From the NCBI GenBank assembly GCA_012839565.1, contig DUMZ01000020.1:117627-181626 (forward strand): a DNA stretch of 64,000 nt. Reading direction: 5' to 3'. Below the pieces are notes generated by a model that was given only the letters and a program-made list of their open reading frames with translations, was not told the origin of the DNA and did no database searches. Source of the DNA: Anaerolineaceae bacterium. Its GTDB lineage: Bacteria; Chloroflexota; Anaerolineae; Anaerolineales; Anaerolineaceae. Shown here piece after piece: positions 8,999-18,455 of the stretch (positions are counted from its first letter, which is position 1; each line of letters opens with the position of its first letter). The position numbers and the translations under genes were made by a program.

Positions 8999-10114
8999 AT
9001 GATAATTTGTCCTAACTGTAAAAGTCAATGTACACCAGACCATAATTTTTGTCCGGCATGTGGTGCCAAGATGCCCCAGGCTGCATCTCAAACTCAGCAA
9101 CAAGGCACATATTACACCGGAGCGCAACAAGCAGGTTATAGTTATCCACAAGCTGCTTACCAACCGCCCGCGCCCAAAAAGAAAAGCAATGTTTGGTTGA
9201 TTGTCGTCATTGCGGTAGTAGCTGTAATTTGTATTGTAAGCACCATTCTTCTCATCTCATATATTCGAAAAATTAAGGGCAAATCGACTGATTTGCTCCA
9301 AACCGCCACAGCTATTCACTCTGCGTTAGAAACTGATATACATGGTCAGGAGAATATATGGCAAACAGAAGAAGCTTTACTTACGACGATTAACGATCCT
9401 GAGCGCACTGCCACAGCTTTTGCTCAGGAAATAGAAAGCGCTCAAACGCAAGCAGTCCGTACCCAGGAAGCCTGGGAAACGCAAACACAAGCAACCCAAA
9501 CCCAGGAAGCGTATTATATAGAACAAACCGCAAGTGCCCAAGCCGCACAAGAGCAATCGGTTTTAGCGCTTCTTCCTGAAGATGTTCGTCCGCTTGTTGA
9601 AAATGCCACAAAGGTGGATGCTCCAACTTACCTGGAAGAGGTTTATATTCACAACGACTATTTGGAGAATGTTTGGGTAGCAGAAGATATCAAAAACTTT
9701 GTGCTTACCGTAACATTTGACAACCCAATTGATGTAAGAGTGAATGACTATTGGGAAATGGGCATTTTGTTCCGCTCAAAAGCTGCTAATGATCAGTTGC
9801 GTCTTTTTGTGAAAGTACCAAAATACTGGGAACTCTCCTATGTGGGGGGTTCAGGAGGGTATTGGAGTACGGTTAGGAGCTGGACTGCTACAATTGACGC
9901 GCTTGATCTCTCGGAAGGTGGATCAAATACGATTACACTCGTTTCGAAAGGGCACAAAGGTTCTTTCTATATCAACGGCGTTTTTATTAGCGACTTAGAC
10001 CTTAGCAGCCGGGCAAATTACGGTGGCATTAGTCTGTGGATAGAATACAACACAATGGTGCGCAATAACGAAAAAACAATCTTCCGCGATATTCACCTTT
10101 GGGATTTGGACTAA
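8999..10114 (+). CDS. Zinc-ribbon membrane protein with C-terminal beta-sandwich domain
   Basis: The protein is 371 aa. Cysteines C4, C7, C18 and C21 form a zinc ribbon (CPNC...CPAC). A Gln/Ala/Pro-rich linker leads to one membrane segment at about residues 64-88. A Thr/Gln/Glu/Ala-rich helical stalk runs to about 190, and a beta-rich domain of roughly 170 residues (about 200-371) resembles LamG/DUF1080-like concanavalin folds (NDQLRLFVKVP; ANYGGISLWIEY). The topology puts the ribbon in the cytoplasm and the lectin-like domain outside. This layout is frequent in Anaerolineae. Glycan binding is inference. Confidence 0.75.
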   Translation: MIICPNCKSQCTPDHNFCPACGAKMPQAASQTQQQGTYYTGAQQAGYSYPQAAYQPPAPKKKSNVWLIVVIAVVAVICIVSTILLISYIRKIKGKSTDLLQTATAIHSALETDIHGQENIWQTEEALLTTINDPERTATAFAQEIESAQTQAVRTQEAWETQTQATQTQEAYYIEQTASAQAAQEQSVLALLPEDVRPLVENATKVDAPTYLEEVYIHNDYLENVWVAEDIKNFVLTVTFDNPIDVRVNDYWEMGILFRSKAANDQLRLFVKVPKYWELSYVGGSGGYWSTVRSWTATIDALDLSEGGSNTITLVSKGHKGSFYINGVFISDLDLSSRANYGGISLWIEYNTMVRNNEKTIFRDIHLWDLD

Positions 10115-10144
10115 TCCCTAAGATTTAAATTCATCAAGCTGGAA

Positions 10145-11371
10145 CTAGCTAAACAAGACCAACATCTCTTGTAAGCTGGTTTCAGCTTGAACTTTATATG
10201 AAAAATCATCCCCGTTTTCAAGGGCGCGTTTGATTATTCTGGATGGTGCCGTATCGCCAATCAAGCTTGCGCCAAGTACTTTTCCCTGGCCAAACAAAAT
10301 ACTGTAATAATTACCCTCTTTTTCGCCGGCAATCACAAATTCATCTGGCTCGGTTGGAGCGATTTTTCCGATGCTAAAGAGATTAAAGCCCATTACTTTC
10401 AAGAGTGCCGCGGGGCTCCAGTCTTCAAATGTGCTGTCTTTGCCTGTTGCGGTCAGGCCGGCGATTTTGCCTTGCGTGTTGGCAGGAATCCACTGTCCGT
10501 AAACCTTGCCGTTACATTCACACACATCGCCCACTGCCAAAATGTTTTCAACAGACGTGCGCATGGCGCTATCCACCACAATGCCACGGTTGGTTTTTAA
10601 GCCCGCGTTGAGTGCCAGATCAAGATTAGGCCTGACACCCGCGCTGATGACCACCAAATCTGCCGGCAGTTCCCGTCCATCCGCCAGGCGCACCTTTTCA
10701 ACGCGCCCGTCGCCAAGAATCGCTTCAGTTTGCACATTCAGCAAAACACGCACGTTCTGTGCTTCAATGCGACGCTGCAAATGCTGGCTGGCGCGTTCGT
10801 CCAACTGACGGGGCAATAACCAGGGTTGTGCCTCAAGCACCACAACCTCGCCACCGCTTTCAGCAATCGCGCCGGCAACTTCAAGCCCAAGCAGTCCGCC
10901 ACCGATGCAAACCACTTTCGCGGCGTGTTGGCTTGCTTCCAGGATGGCGTTCGCGTCGGCAATTGTGCGCAGGGTTTTTACGCCATCAAGTTCCACACCT
11001 TTGATGGGGGGCACAAAAGGCGATGCGCCATTTGCTAAAATGAGTGTGTCGTATGCCAGTTGGCTGCCATCGCGCAAGTGAACGATTTGCTTTTGTGGGT
11101 CAACGCGCTCGGCAACAGTATTAAGCAAGAGATTGATATTCCTGTCGGTGTACCATTCCGCGGGGTGCATGGCAAGGCGCTCGGCCTCCATGCTGCCAGC
11201 CAGGTACATGGTTAGGTTGATGCGGAAATAGGGCAGAAGCGTTTCTTCGCAGAGCACGGTGATTTTAGCACCCGGTTCATTTTTGGCGATGGTTTCTGCA
11301 GTCGCTATGCCCGCAACTCCGCCACCGATGATAAGGTAATGTTTTGAAATTTTTTCTTGTCTGGTTTCCAT
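10145..11371 (-). CDS. NAD(P)/FAD-dependent oxidoreductase (NirB-N/rubredoxin-reductase type)
   Basis: The protein is 408 aa. The FAD-binding dinucleotide motif IIGGGVAGIATAETIA is at about residues 14-29 and the NAD-binding motif CIGGGLLGLEVAGAIAE is at about 150-166. VGDVCECNG near 276-284 is the second FAD contact. The order and length match pyridine-nucleotide-disulfide oxidoreductases of the NADH-rubredoxin reductase or nitrite-reductase-N-terminal group. No redox-active CxxxxC pair is seen. It is convergent with the zinc-ribbon gene and has no rubredoxin gene beside it, so the electron acceptor is open. Confidence 0.88.
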   Translation of the reverse strand: METRQEKISKHYLIIGGGVAGIATAETIAKNEPGAKITVLCEETLLPYFRINLTMYLAGSMEAERLAMHPAEWYTDRNINLLLNTVAERVDPQKQIVHLRDGSQLAYDTLILANGASPFVPPIKGVELDGVKTLRTIADANAILEASQHAAKVVCIGGGLLGLEVAGAIAESGGEVVVLEAQPWLLPRQLDERASQHLQRRIEAQNVRVLLNVQTEAILGDGRVEKVRLADGRELPADLVVISAGVRPNLDLALNAGLKTNRGIVVDSAMRTSVENILAVGDVCECNGKVYGQWIPANTQGKIAGLTATGKDSTFEDWSPAALLKVMGFNLFSIGKIAPTEPDEFVIAGEKEGNYYSILFGQGKVLGASLIGDTAPSRIIKRALENGDDFSYKVQAETSLQEMLVLFS

Positions 11372-11464
11372 GACACACCTCTTTTTATCAGAATCTTGAT
11401 GAGATTATTTTAGCATAGTGCCAATGGATAGTTGATGCCCGTGGATAGTTAATGCTTATTGATT

Positions 11465-11499
11465 TTTAAAAGAAAACCACGCAAGTTTGCTTGCGTGGA
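11465..11499 (-). terminator. Terminator after tRNA-Leu
   Basis: A perfect stem, CCACGCAAG/CTTGCGTGG at 11478-11499, is followed on the minus strand by TTTTCTTTTAAAAAT. Confidence 0.85.
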
Positions 11500-11500
11500 A

Positions 11501-11582
11501 TGCCGAAGGTGGGAATCGAACCCACATACCCGTAGGTACGCGATTTTGAGTCGCGCGCGTCTGCCTATTCCGCCACTTCGGC
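11501..11582 (-). tRNA. tRNA-Leu (anticodon CAA)
   Basis: An 82-nt class II tRNA with acceptor GCCGAAG/CTTCGGC, anticodon loop CTCAAAA, a long variable arm TACCTACGGGTA and the T-arm GTGGG-TTCGATT-CCCAC. CCA is not encoded. Confidence 0.95.
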
Positions 11583-11652
11583 GAGTGAAAAGAGTATACT
11601 CTCAAATGGCGTTTGTGGTCAAGTATTTCGCATTAATTTCGAATGTCTCAAG

Positions 11653-12930
11653 CTACATTCCTGATTCTATGCGCTCAATACCACCCATGAAGGGTAACAA
11701 CACTTCCGGAACCACAATGCTGCCATCAGCCTGTTGATATTGCTCAAGCACCGCAATCAAAGTGCGTGGCAGGCCCAGACCGGAGCCGTTGAGAGTGTTC
11801 ACAAATTGTGTGCCACTGCCATCTGCCGCGCGGTATTTAATCGCCGCCCGACGCGCCTGGAACTGTCCAACATTCGACACCGAAGACACTTCCAGCCACT
11901 CGCCACAGCCCGGCGCCCAAACTTCAACGTCAACTGTTTTGTGCGCGTTAAAGCCCAGGTCGCCCGTGCACTGTTGCATGGTGCGGTAGGTTAAACCGAG
12001 TTGTTTGCAGACTTCGGTGGCGTCTGCCACCATATTGTTGAATTCAATTTCGGCGTTTTCTGGCGTGCAGTATTTGTAAAGTTCGACCTTGTCAAACTGA
12101 TGCCCGCGTTTAATACCACGCACGTCGCGTCCGGCGCTCATCTTTTCGCGTCTGAAACAGGCGCTGTAAGCGGTCAGGTTCATCGGTAAGTCTGCTTCAT
12201 CCAGGATGGTATCCATCATCATGCCGGTCAAAGGCACTTCAGCAGTGGGTACCCACCAAAAGTTTTCTTCGTGATCGTGATATAAGTTTGCTTCAAACTT
12301 AGGAAGTTGCCCAGAAGCGAACATAACTTCCCCGCGAACCATCCAGGGCGTGTAAATTTCCTTGTAACCGCGGCGCAGATGCAAATCCAGCATCCAGAAG
12401 ATAAGCGCGCGCTCGAGCCTCGCCCCGGCACCTTTAAGCACATAAAAACGCGACCCCGCCAGTTTTACGCCGGCTTCAAAGTCGATGATGCCCAAGTCGG
12501 GGCCCAAATCCCAGTGGGGTTTGGGCTCAAAATCAAAGACCTTTTTCTCGCCAAACTGTTGCAAAACGACGTTTTCTTTATCGTCCGCGCCATAGGGCAC
12601 GCTGGCATCGGGGATGTTGGGAATGCCCGCCACGGCGGCGTAAAGCGCTTCTTCAACCCCTTTCAACTCCTCGTCAAGACGCGCGATTTCGTCGCCAAGT
12701 TCGCGTGTCGCGGCGATTTTTGCTTCGCGGGCTTCCTTGTCTTTCATCTTGCCAATTTCTTTGCTGGCAATGTTGCGTTCTGCTTTTTTGCCTTCAACGT
12801 CCAGGATGATGGCGCGGCGGCGTTCGTCCAGCGCGATGACTTCATCAACGACTTCAATCTCCATGTGTCGTTTTTGCAGTGCTTCGCGCACGATTTCTGG
12901 GTTTTCACGGATTAATTTGATATCAAGCAT
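11653..12930 (-). CDS. serS: Seryl-tRNA synthetase
   Basis: The protein is 425 aa, the normal length. Residues 1 to about 110 form the long antiparallel coiled coil that grips the tRNA variable arm. Class II motif 2 is FRREKMSAGRDVRGIKRGHQ at about 255-275. Motif 3 is GSGLGLPRTLIAVLEQYQ near 383-400. It charges tRNA-Ser, and also tRNA-Sec where present, in the cytoplasm. It starts at the ATG at 12930 after AGAAAG. The small TM2 gene lies 63 bases upstream on the same strand, so the two may be co-transcribed. Confidence 0.97.
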   Translation of the reverse strand: MLDIKLIRENPEIVREALQKRHMEIEVVDEVIALDERRRAIILDVEGKKAERNIASKEIGKMKDKEAREAKIAATRELGDEIARLDEELKGVEEALYAAVAGIPNIPDASVPYGADDKENVVLQQFGEKKVFDFEPKPHWDLGPDLGIIDFEAGVKLAGSRFYVLKGAGARLERALIFWMLDLHLRRGYKEIYTPWMVRGEVMFASGQLPKFEANLYHDHEENFWWVPTAEVPLTGMMMDTILDEADLPMNLTAYSACFRREKMSAGRDVRGIKRGHQFDKVELYKYCTPENAEIEFNNMVADATEVCKQLGLTYRTMQQCTGDLGFNAHKTVDVEVWAPGCGEWLEVSSVSNVGQFQARRAAIKYRAADGSGTQFVNTLNGSGLGLPRTLIAVLEQYQQADGSIVVPEVLLPFMGGIERIESGM

Positions 12931-12993
12931 GATGTTTTCTTTCTGGTTTTTATTTTGTTATTGAGTCTAAAATGTTGCAAAGCAGATTTGTGT

Positions 12994-13221
12994 TTACTGC
13001 CTGAGTGGCGCGCCAACGTTATCTCTAAAGCTGCCGATCAGGATTTTGATGATATCCACAATCCAGCCGATTCCAAAGAGACCAACAGTAAATAAATACA
13101 GCAAACCTTTGCCAATCTTGCCAACATAAAACTGATGCGCGCCAAAGACGCCAAGAAATATGCACAGTAACAAGGCTGTTATCTTTTTCTTATCACTGGT
13201 GATTACAACATATCTGCTCAT
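12994..13221 (-). CDS. TM2 domain membrane protein
   Basis: The protein is 75 aa. It contains the TM2 signature: a short basic N-terminus, a first membrane helix with FLGVFGAHQFYVGK, and a second helix ending in GIGWIVDIIKIL. The start is preceded by AAGGAAG. The molecular role of bacterial TM2 proteins is not settled. It sits just upstream of serS. Confidence 0.88.
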   Translation of the reverse strand: MSRYVVITSDKKKITALLLCIFLGVFGAHQFYVGKIGKGLLYLFTVGLFGIGWIVDIIKILIGSFRDNVGAPLRQ

Positions 13222-13364
13222 TTTTTGTACTTCCTTTTATTTTTTCTTGCAAAGCAATTCTACCACTGCCAGGGCTGATTAAAGGCATAATCACGAAACT
13301 GGCTTATACCTTCGTTTTATTCAGGAAACACGCAATCTGTATGTGTTCTTGTTTGCAAGGGGCA

Positions 13365-14639
13365 CTATTCCAGGGCTTCTACTTCAAAGTTTTCGCTTTC
13401 AAGCCTCACCTTAATTACCCAGCCCAGCTTATCTTCAGCATAAAGGGTTTCAGGCAAGCGGATAACCCAGTGTCCGAAGCCTTCAAGGTCTTTGCCAACG
13501 CGCAATTCCAGGGTGTCTCCGCTGGCCAGCAGACTGGCTTGGGAAGCGATAGACTTCATGTGGTACAAGGAAAGCCATTTGCCTGTCCACTTTTTAGGTT
13601 CCAGGACGGTGATATACAACAGGCCCGGCTTGTGCGTGAAATAGACGCCATCAAGTTCAAACACATACTCTGGCGTGGGCAGAGTATGATAAAAAGCTTC
13701 GGCGTTTCTTGTCAGAAAAGCACCGATGGTGTCCAGGATTGTCGTTGAATCTTCGGGCAGGCTCCCGTCGCCACGTGGGCCGACGTTCAGCAAAATGTTT
13801 CCGCCACGGCTGATGATTTTTAGCCACTTTTTGATCAGCTCCGCTGGGCTTGTCCAGGCTTCGTCCGACGCTTTATAGCCCCAGGACTGGTTTAATGTAA
13901 CTGGCACTTCCCAGGCGCTTTTAATTGCTCCGCGCGGAATGCGATTATCCGCCATGCTGAGATAATCACCCAGCCCATGCCCAATGCGTCCGTTAATCAG
14001 GCAGTCTGCCTGGAGTGACTTCACCAGCGCGACCAGTTTTTGACTCTGTTTGAGTGTCATGCCCATAGGTGTGTCGAACCAAAGCATGCTAATCTCACCG
14101 TAATGGCTCAAAAGCTCACTCACCTGGGGCAGGCAAATGGATTCAAAGTAGGTCTCAAAAGCTTGTGTGTCGTTTTGCCCTTCATCGTGATAGTAGGCGC
14201 GGTAACCGCCCGCGTGATGCCAGTCTTGTGCCTGTGAATAATAAAGGCAAAACTTAAGGCCTTTCTGGCGACAGGCTTCGGCGAGTTCGGCGACAAAATC
14301 GCGCTGGCATGGACTGGCTTTTACGCTGTTAAAATCTGAAACTTGTGTATCAAAAAGCGCGAAACCGTCATGGTGCTTGGCGGTAAAGCAAAGGTATTGC
14401 ATGCCCCACTGTTTGGCCTTGCTGGCAATTTGATGGGCGTCAAAATGCTTTGGGTCAAATTGCTTTGCCAACCGGGCGTACTCATCAACAGGGATATTCA
14501 GGTCATTTTGAATCCACTCTGCCAGGCCAGGCGTTATTTGCCCTTGCCATTCTCCGCCGAGAAGTGAATACAAGCCAAAATGGATGAACAAGCCATATTT
14601 CATCTGCCTGAATTGTGTCAATGCGCTCGAATTTTCCAT
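13365..14639 (-). CDS. Alpha-L-fucosidase, glycoside hydrolase family 29
   Basis: The protein is 424 aa when started at the ATG at 14639 (AGGTG upstream). A GTG at 14693 would add 18 residues of unconvincing sequence. The GH29 hallmarks are QMKYGLFIHFGLYSLLGGEW near the N-terminus, YLCFTAKHHDGFALFDT at about 85-101 and ISMLWFDTPMG near 200, where the Asp is the expected nucleophile. HHDGFALF is the substrate-pocket histidine pair. It hydrolyses terminal alpha-L-fucose from glycans. No signal peptide is seen, so it probably works on imported oligosaccharides. It has a C-terminal beta domain of about 90 residues. Confidence 0.92.
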   Translation of the reverse strand: MENSSALTQFRQMKYGLFIHFGLYSLLGGEWQGQITPGLAEWIQNDLNIPVDEYARLAKQFDPKHFDAHQIASKAKQWGMQYLCFTAKHHDGFALFDTQVSDFNSVKASPCQRDFVAELAEACRQKGLKFCLYYSQAQDWHHAGGYRAYYHDEGQNDTQAFETYFESICLPQVSELLSHYGEISMLWFDTPMGMTLKQSQKLVALVKSLQADCLINGRIGHGLGDYLSMADNRIPRGAIKSAWEVPVTLNQSWGYKASDEAWTSPAELIKKWLKIISRGGNILLNVGPRGDGSLPEDSTTILDTIGAFLTRNAEAFYHTLPTPEYVFELDGVYFTHKPGLLYITVLEPKKWTGKWLSLYHMKSIASQASLLASGDTLELRVGKDLEGFGHWVIRLPETLYAEDKLGWVIKVRLESENFEVEALE

Positions 14640-14853
14640 AAAACACCTGTCAGAATCATAGCATAATTGTCCGCTTCCTTGTCCTCTTTTCACTTGCTCA
14701 ATTAAGGCAAATATCCGCTTGCATACTCAGAAACCAGGAATGAAACCCAAACCCACAGAAATTTATCCCGAATGGGACCCGCTCGATAAACCAAACTTTT
14801 CTTCCGCGTTCGGTGGCTTGTTTAAGAGTAATTCCCAAAAGCTATATAACAAA

Positions 14854-14887
14854 AACTGGCTGTGTTTCAAACACAGCCAGTTTTTTA
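14854..14887 (-). terminator. Bidirectional terminator of the nucleoside operon
   Basis: AACTGGCTGTGTTT (14854-14867) pairs with AAACACAGCCAGTT (14870-14883). There is a run of A on the left and T on the right, so it can stop transcription from both sides. A 69-codon ORF running across it on the plus strand is not called. Confidence 0.85.
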
Positions 14888-14928
14888 CGGATTCTGAAGT
14901 ACAACTAAATCAGAAGAAACGCTAAGTA

Positions 14929-15840
14929 CTAAAGATCTGCCGCGAGACTCTTTTTCTTCTTCTGTTGTCTGGAGAAGATAAACAGAGCAACAATTGTTGA
15001 GATATAAGGCAGCATCGCGGTAAACTGGCTTGGTATGCCAACATTCTGCAAGCTCAAACCGACACCCTCAAAGACACCGAACAAGATCGAGAGTAAGAGG
15101 ATGCCAATCGGCTGACCCTGAGTCAGAATGATGATCGCCAACGCGATCCAACCGCGACCAGCAGCCATATTCTCTGTGAACAGGCTCATATAGCCCAGCG
15201 AGAGTGCTGTTCCACCCAAGCCGCACAACAAACCGCAGATCAACAGCGACTGGAACTTGATCGGGTCAGATTTAATACCGACAGAATCAACAGCTCTGGA
15301 GTCAAAACCGGTTGCCCGCAATCGTAAACCCATTCGAGAACGATAGATTTGGTAGAAGACTAACGGGACAACAATGATCAGTGAGATATACACCAAAATG
15401 TTTTGACCGCTGAGAATCGTGCCCAAAACCGGAATATCTTTGATTAGGGGGATATCAATACGCGGTAGTGGAACGATCTTCGGGCTAATCAGAGCTCCTT
15501 TGACATTAAAGATTTGGCGCAGCAGGTAGGTCGTTGCTCCAGTGGTGAACAGGTTCAGCGCGATACCGGTGATAAATTCGCCTGTCTTTAACTTTAGGAT
15601 AAAGAAGGAAAAAATCAGCGTGATTACCAGGCTGCCAGCGATCCCACCAACCAAGCCCCATACCCATGAACCAGTGGCATACGAGATTGCCACGGCTGTA
15701 AAAGCTGAGGTAAGCATCATGCCTTCCATGGCAATATTGAATACGTTGGCATGGAAACTATATGCTCCACCCAGTGCCACCAATAGCACAGGAATTGCCG
15801 AAGCAAGTGATGATCTGAGAATTTCAACAAACAGGTTCAT
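14929..15840 (-). CDS. Nucleoside ABC transporter permease (second subunit)
   Basis: The protein is 303 aa with about eight to nine membrane helices. It belongs to the branched-chain permease-like group used by BMP-type nucleoside importers (NupQ/YufQ in Bacillus). Landmarks are ANVFNIAMEGMMLTSAFTA near residue 30 and LRATGFDSRAVDSVGI near 176, the cytoplasmic loop that contacts the ATPase. The start overlaps the end of the first permease gene by 17 bases, implying coupled translation. It is the last gene of the operon. Confidence 0.9.
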   Translation of the reverse strand: MNLFVEILRSSLASAIPVLLVALGGAYSFHANVFNIAMEGMMLTSAFTAVAISYATGSWVWGLVGGIAGSLVITLIFSFFILKLKTGEFITGIALNLFTTGATTYLLRQIFNVKGALISPKIVPLPRIDIPLIKDIPVLGTILSGQNILVYISLIIVVPLVFYQIYRSRMGLRLRATGFDSRAVDSVGIKSDPIKFQSLLICGLLCGLGGTALSLGYMSLFTENMAAGRGWIALAIIILTQGQPIGILLLSILFGVFEGVGLSLQNVGIPSQFTAMLPYISTIVALFIFSRQQKKKKSLAADL

Positions 15841-16885
15841 GATCTTCTGTCCTCAACTTTCTGGATTTTGATCGAGCTTTTATCAGATTGATAAATAGCT
15901 CAGAATAATCTCTGAAGGCAACCACGAACAAGACCATAATTGCCTGCAACATGACGGTAAACTCACTCGGTACATTGGTATCCATCTGCATACCAACTGA
16001 GCCAGTCTGAATGATGCCGAAGAAGAGCGAGAAGAATAACACGCTGGGCATGCTCTGTCCCGAAATAATGGCGATCATCAAACCGTCACTGGCATTGGTT
16101 TCACCCAGATTGGGGATAAGCTTGTTCTGCTGTGTGCTGCCCATAATCAGGAAAGCACCCGCGATACCAGCTAAGACACCGCTGATAACCATCGATGAGA
16201 AGAAGTTCTTGTTTACTTCACAACCGCCCAATCTGGCAAAAAGGTTGTTTGCACCGGTTAGACGGAATTCGTATCCTCTGCGGGTAAAGTTCCAGTACAG
16301 GAATACGATGATAAAAATCAGTATCGCGAGAAATACGGTCATGTCAATATCACCGATTCTGCTAAACACGTTTGACTGTAGAATTGGTCGCGACATCGGC
16401 CACTGACTGTTGGGATCGCGCATCGGGTTGGTAACCAGATAAGCTATCAGGTACTTAGCGATAAAGTTCATCATCAGCGTGGTGATAAATTCGTTCATCC
16501 CAAAGCCGAGCCTAAAGAGAGCGGCAATACCAGAATAAACGCCACCAGCGATTGCCGCAGCAATCAGCATTAATGGAATTGCGATGACAGGGCTGGCATT
16601 CAAGTGTTGACCGATCAAAGTTGCCACAAGCGCGCCCATCAGAAGCTGACCAAACAAACCCAGGTTGCTGACACCGGAATTGAAACCGAAGTAAGCTGCC
16701 AAGCCAAGCATGATAAAGATTGCCATGCGGGCTAAGGTGTTACCCAGAGCAATTTTAGTCAGCAAACTGTTTTTAAACATTGAGATATAGCTTTCGATCG
16801 GGTGATACCCCTGAGCTGACAGGAGGATCGCACCGACGATAAATGCCAGCAAAACACCTAAAATTACAACGACTGTTTTCTTCAT
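15824..16885 (-). CDS. Nucleoside ABC transporter permease (first subunit)
   Basis: The protein is 353 aa with nine or so hydrophobic segments. It resembles NupP/YufP. The loop FRLTGANNLFARLGGCEVN at about 211-229 is the equivalent of the ATPase-contact loop, and GFNSGVSNLGLFGQLLMGA is a conserved membrane stretch near 66-84. ATGA overlap with the upstream ATPase gene (16882-16885) shows translational coupling. With the neighbouring permease it forms the heterodimeric channel for nucleosides. Confidence 0.9.
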   Translation of the reverse strand: MKKTVVVILGVLLAFIVGAILLSAQGYHPIESYISMFKNSLLTKIALGNTLARMAIFIMLGLAAYFGFNSGVSNLGLFGQLLMGALVATLIGQHLNASPVIAIPLMLIAAAIAGGVYSGIAALFRLGFGMNEFITTLMMNFIAKYLIAYLVTNPMRDPNSQWPMSRPILQSNVFSRIGDIDMTVFLAILIFIIVFLYWNFTRRGYEFRLTGANNLFARLGGCEVNKNFFSSMVISGVLAGIAGAFLIMGSTQQNKLIPNLGETNASDGLMIAIISGQSMPSVLFFSLFFGIIQTGSVGMQMDTNVPSEFTVMLQAIMVLFVVAFRDYSELFINLIKARSKSRKLRTEDHEPVC

Positions 16886-18423
16886 TGGGAATCTCCGATC
16901 GATCCGAGCATATAACCACCAATCTCATTTCTGGTCGTATCCTCGGGAATACGCTCCGCGACGATCTTGCCCTTGTACATCACGATAATGCGGTCAGACA
17001 AGCTAAACAGCTCATCCAGATCTGCGGAAACGAGTAACACTGCTGCGCCTGCGTCACGCTGCTCAATGATGCGGCTGTGAATGTACTCGATCGAGCCCAC
17101 ATCCAAACCGCGCACCGGTTGATCCAACACCAAAAGTGGATGCTCTAGCCCAAACTCGCGTCCCACGATTACTTTTTGTTGGTTTCCTCCGGAAAGCGAT
17201 TTGATTGGAGCTTTGCGGCTTTCACAGACAACATTGTATTTTTTAATCAACTCATCAGCGAACGATGCGATTTTGCCTTTATCCAGTATCTTATTCTTTG
17301 TCACCAGTGAATCGTTTAAATAATGGTGAGACATAAACGCATTGTCCTGGATTGAATCGTCCTGCGAACTGCCGGCAAGTTTACGGTCCTGAGAAATATA
17401 TGAGATGCTCTCGCGTCTGCTGCGAATCGTGTCCTTGCTAATGTCGGACCCCAAAACCGAAACTGTTCCTTCATCTGGGAACTGATTGCCGATGACTACC
17501 TGAACAAGTTCATATTGCCCATTGCCTTCTACACCAGCTACGCCGACAATTTCTTTTTCATGAACGGTCAGATTGACGTCATCCAAAAGCATTCTGCCGG
17601 CAACTTTGTCAGACTTAAGGCTGATATTTTTGAGTTCCAGAACAGGTTCACCGTGCTCAATTTTCGTCTTTTCGACGGTGAACAAGACCGAGCGACCTAC
17701 CATCGCCTCAGCAAGATCGGTTTTGGTCAGGCCAACGTTAGGTTTCGTCCAGACGTGTTCACCCTGGCGCATGACAGTAACAGTATCTGAAATTTGCAGA
17801 ATCTCATCCAGTTTATGACTAATGAAGAGAATGGTCTTGCCCTCTGCTTTGAGACTTTCGACCATCTTAAATAACTCATCAGCTTCCTGAGGGGCCAGAA
17901 CTGCAGTAGGCTCATCCAGAATAAGGACGTTGACTTCCCGGTAAAGCTGCTTGATGATCTCAACCTTTTGCTGGATAGCGACGGAATAATTCTCCACCTT
18001 CTCATCCAGGTTGACATCAAATCCCATTTGATCGCATAAAGCCTGAAGCTTCTTGCGGGAACGGTTGAGATCCAATAATCCTATTTTGTTTGTATCCTCA
18101 TAACCGAGGATGACGTTTTCAAGAATAGTATAGGAAGGAATCAGCATGAATTCCTGGTGAACCATGCCGATTCCTTTTGCAACGGCGTCGTTTGGTGAGT
18201 GAAAATTCACCTTTTCGCCGTGAATGTAGATTTGTCCGGAAGTTGCCGGCTCTAACCCAAAGAGAACTTTCATCAAGGTCGATTTGCCGGCTCCATTTTC
18301 TCCGATAAAAGAGTGTACTTTGCCTTCTTCAATTTCCACACTGACATTGTCTAGGGCGACATTTGAGGGAGGAAATATCTTGACAATACTCTCCATTCTT
18401 ATGAAACTATTTTCGGCTTGCAT
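16882..18423 (-). CDS. Nucleoside ABC transporter ATP-binding protein (double ABC domain)
   Basis: The protein is 513 aa when started at 18423, six bases after GGAGGAAG. An ATG at 18438 overlaps that site and is less likely. Two ABC domains lie in tandem as in RbsA/NupO. The first has GENGAGKST, a VILGYED stretch and LILDEPTAVL. The second has GVEGNGQYEL, the signature LSGGNQQK and LLVLDQPVRGLD, where Gln replaces the usual Glu, as is common in second domains of this group. It powers the two permeases. Confidence 0.93.
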   Translation of the reverse strand: MQAENSFIRMESIVKIFPPSNVALDNVSVEIEEGKVHSFIGENGAGKSTLMKVLFGLEPATSGQIYIHGEKVNFHSPNDAVAKGIGMVHQEFMLIPSYTILENVILGYEDTNKIGLLDLNRSRKKLQALCDQMGFDVNLDEKVENYSVAIQQKVEIIKQLYREVNVLILDEPTAVLAPQEADELFKMVESLKAEGKTILFISHKLDEILQISDTVTVMRQGEHVWTKPNVGLTKTDLAEAMVGRSVLFTVEKTKIEHGEPVLELKNISLKSDKVAGRMLLDDVNLTVHEKEIVGVAGVEGNGQYELVQVVIGNQFPDEGTVSVLGSDISKDTIRSRRESISYISQDRKLAGSSQDDSIQDNAFMSHHYLNDSLVTKNKILDKGKIASFADELIKKYNVVCESRKAPIKSLSGGNQQKVIVGREFGLEHPLLVLDQPVRGLDVGSIEYIHSRIIEQRDAGAAVLLVSADLDELFSLSDRIIVMYKGKIVAERIPEDTTRNEIGGYMLGSIGDSQ

Positions 18424-18455
18424 ATTACTTCCTCCCATAGCGGGAATCTTATTCC

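Noticed and set aside
14719..14925. Small plus-strand ORF after the GH29 gene
   Set aside because: It reads straight through a strong bidirectional terminator and lacks a proper ribosome site. At most it is a remnant.
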